A DNA stretch of 5,948 nt from Sphingomonadales bacterium (lineage in GTDB: Bacteria; Pseudomonadota; Alphaproteobacteria; Sphingomonadales; Sphingomonadaceae): positions 1 to 5,948 of the forward strand of contig RDXA01000155.1 in the NCBI GenBank assembly GCA_004292705.1, in the 5' to 3' direction. Positions 5,564-5,948 of the stretch are shown here, piece after piece. The position numbers and the translations under genes are program-made. Under the pieces are notes generated by a model, which had not been told where the DNA came from, did no database searches, and saw nothing but the letters and a program-made list of their open reading frames with translations. Position 1 is the first letter of the stretch. Each line of letters starts with the position of its first letter.

Positions 5564-5948
5564 TCAGCCCTCGCCCGCAGGCGCGCTTTGCAGCTGGCAG
5601 TAATTGTGCAGGCCCATGCGCTCGATCAGCTCGAACTGGGTTTCGAGGAAATCGACATGCTCCTCCTCGTTCTTGAGGATGTAGGCAAAAAGATCGCGGC
5701 TCACATAGTCGCGAACGCTTTCGCAATGCTCGATCGCATCCTTGAGCAACGGGATCGCTTCGTGCTCGAGCGCAAGGTCGGCCTTGAGCACCTCCTCGAC
5801 ATTCTCGCCGACCTTGAGCTTGTGGATCGCCTGGAAATTGGGGAGCGCCTCCAGAAACAGGATACGCTCAGCCAGCTTGTCGGCGTGCTCCATTTCCTCG
5901 ATCGACTCGTGCCGTTCGTAGGCGGCGAGCTTCTTCAGGCCCCAGTTG
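5564..5948 (-). CDS. bfr: Bacterioferritin (5' partial)
   Basis: Bacterioferritin forms a 24-subunit cytoplasmic shell that oxidises Fe(II) and stores it as a ferric mineral, with haem bound between subunits. The visible 127 residues start at NWGLKKL, equivalent to residue 34 of E. coli Bfr, so about 33 N-terminal residues lie off the right edge. Numbering from the first visible residue, Glu18 and His21 correspond to E. coli Glu51 and His54, Glu61 to Glu94, and Glu94 and His97 to Glu127 and His130; thus every visible ferroxidase ligand is present. Met19 corresponds to the haem-ligating Met52. The C-terminus (LHNYCQLQ, then an Ala/Pro/Gly end) has the normal length and stop. The ATG at 5891-5893 is that haem Met codon and must not be taken as a start. 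The gene converges on the DUF2721 gene. Confidence 0.96.
   Translation of the reverse strand, partial: NWGLKKLAAYERHESIEEMEHADKLAERILFLEALPNFQAIHKLKVGENVEEVLKADLALEHEAIPLLKDAIEHCESVRDYVSRDLFAYILKNEEEHVDFLETQFELIERMGLHNYCQLQSAPAGEG

Noticed and set aside
1..5948. Mobile elements, phage genes, CRISPR arrays, toxin-antitoxin or defence systems
   Set aside because: No transposase, integrase, regularly spaced repeats, att-like duplication of the tRNA end, or defence-type domain is visible; codon and base composition look even throughout.

Overview
The window is GC-rich chromosomal DNA. It looks like an alphaproteobacterium, most likely a sphingomonad or Erythrobacteraceae relative. This placement is inferred from high GC with GC-ending codons, a trigger factor with a long Lys/Ala/Pro tail, a DUF3297 protein beside der, and general sequence resemblance; no database search was possible. 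The genes are mainly housekeeping genes, and I found no mobile element, CRISPR array or obvious horizontally acquired island.

Layout, left to right. (1) Bases 1-1266, + strand: an amidase-signature hydrolase whose N-terminus lies off the left edge; the first visible codon is the catalytic Lys. (2) Bases 1267-1376: a short convergent spacer with a strong GC hairpin. (3) Bases 1377-2951, - strand: tig, trigger factor, 524 aa, ending in an 84-residue repetitive Lys/Ala/Pro tail. (4) Bases 3017-3101, - strand: tRNA-Leu(UAG) with encoded CCA, 65 bp upstream of tig in the same orientation and probably co-transcribed with it. (5) Bases 3102-3233: a divergent spacer with two inverted repeats and a weak candidate tRNA promoter. 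(6) Bases 3234-5506, + strand: a compact set of three genes, a DUF3297 protein, the ribosome-assembly GTPase Der, and a DUF2721 membrane protein whose ATG overlaps the der stop by one base (TAATG). (7) Bases 5507-5563: a convergent spacer with a perfect 9-bp hairpin, probably a two-way terminator. (8) Bases 5564-5948, - strand: bacterioferritin, with its N-terminus off the right edge.

The centre of the window is themed on translation: a Leu tRNA, the ribosome-bound chaperone trigger factor, and the 50S maturation GTPase Der, arranged around one divergent spacer. The flanking genes (amidase, bacterioferritin) converge on this block and appear to be separate units. The points most worth a second look are the trigger-factor tail, the tRNA-tig arrangement without clpP immediately downstream of tig, the hairpins in the divergent spacer, and the uncharacterised DUF3297 and DUF2721 proteins on either side of der. 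I did not find a convincing previously undescribed system.
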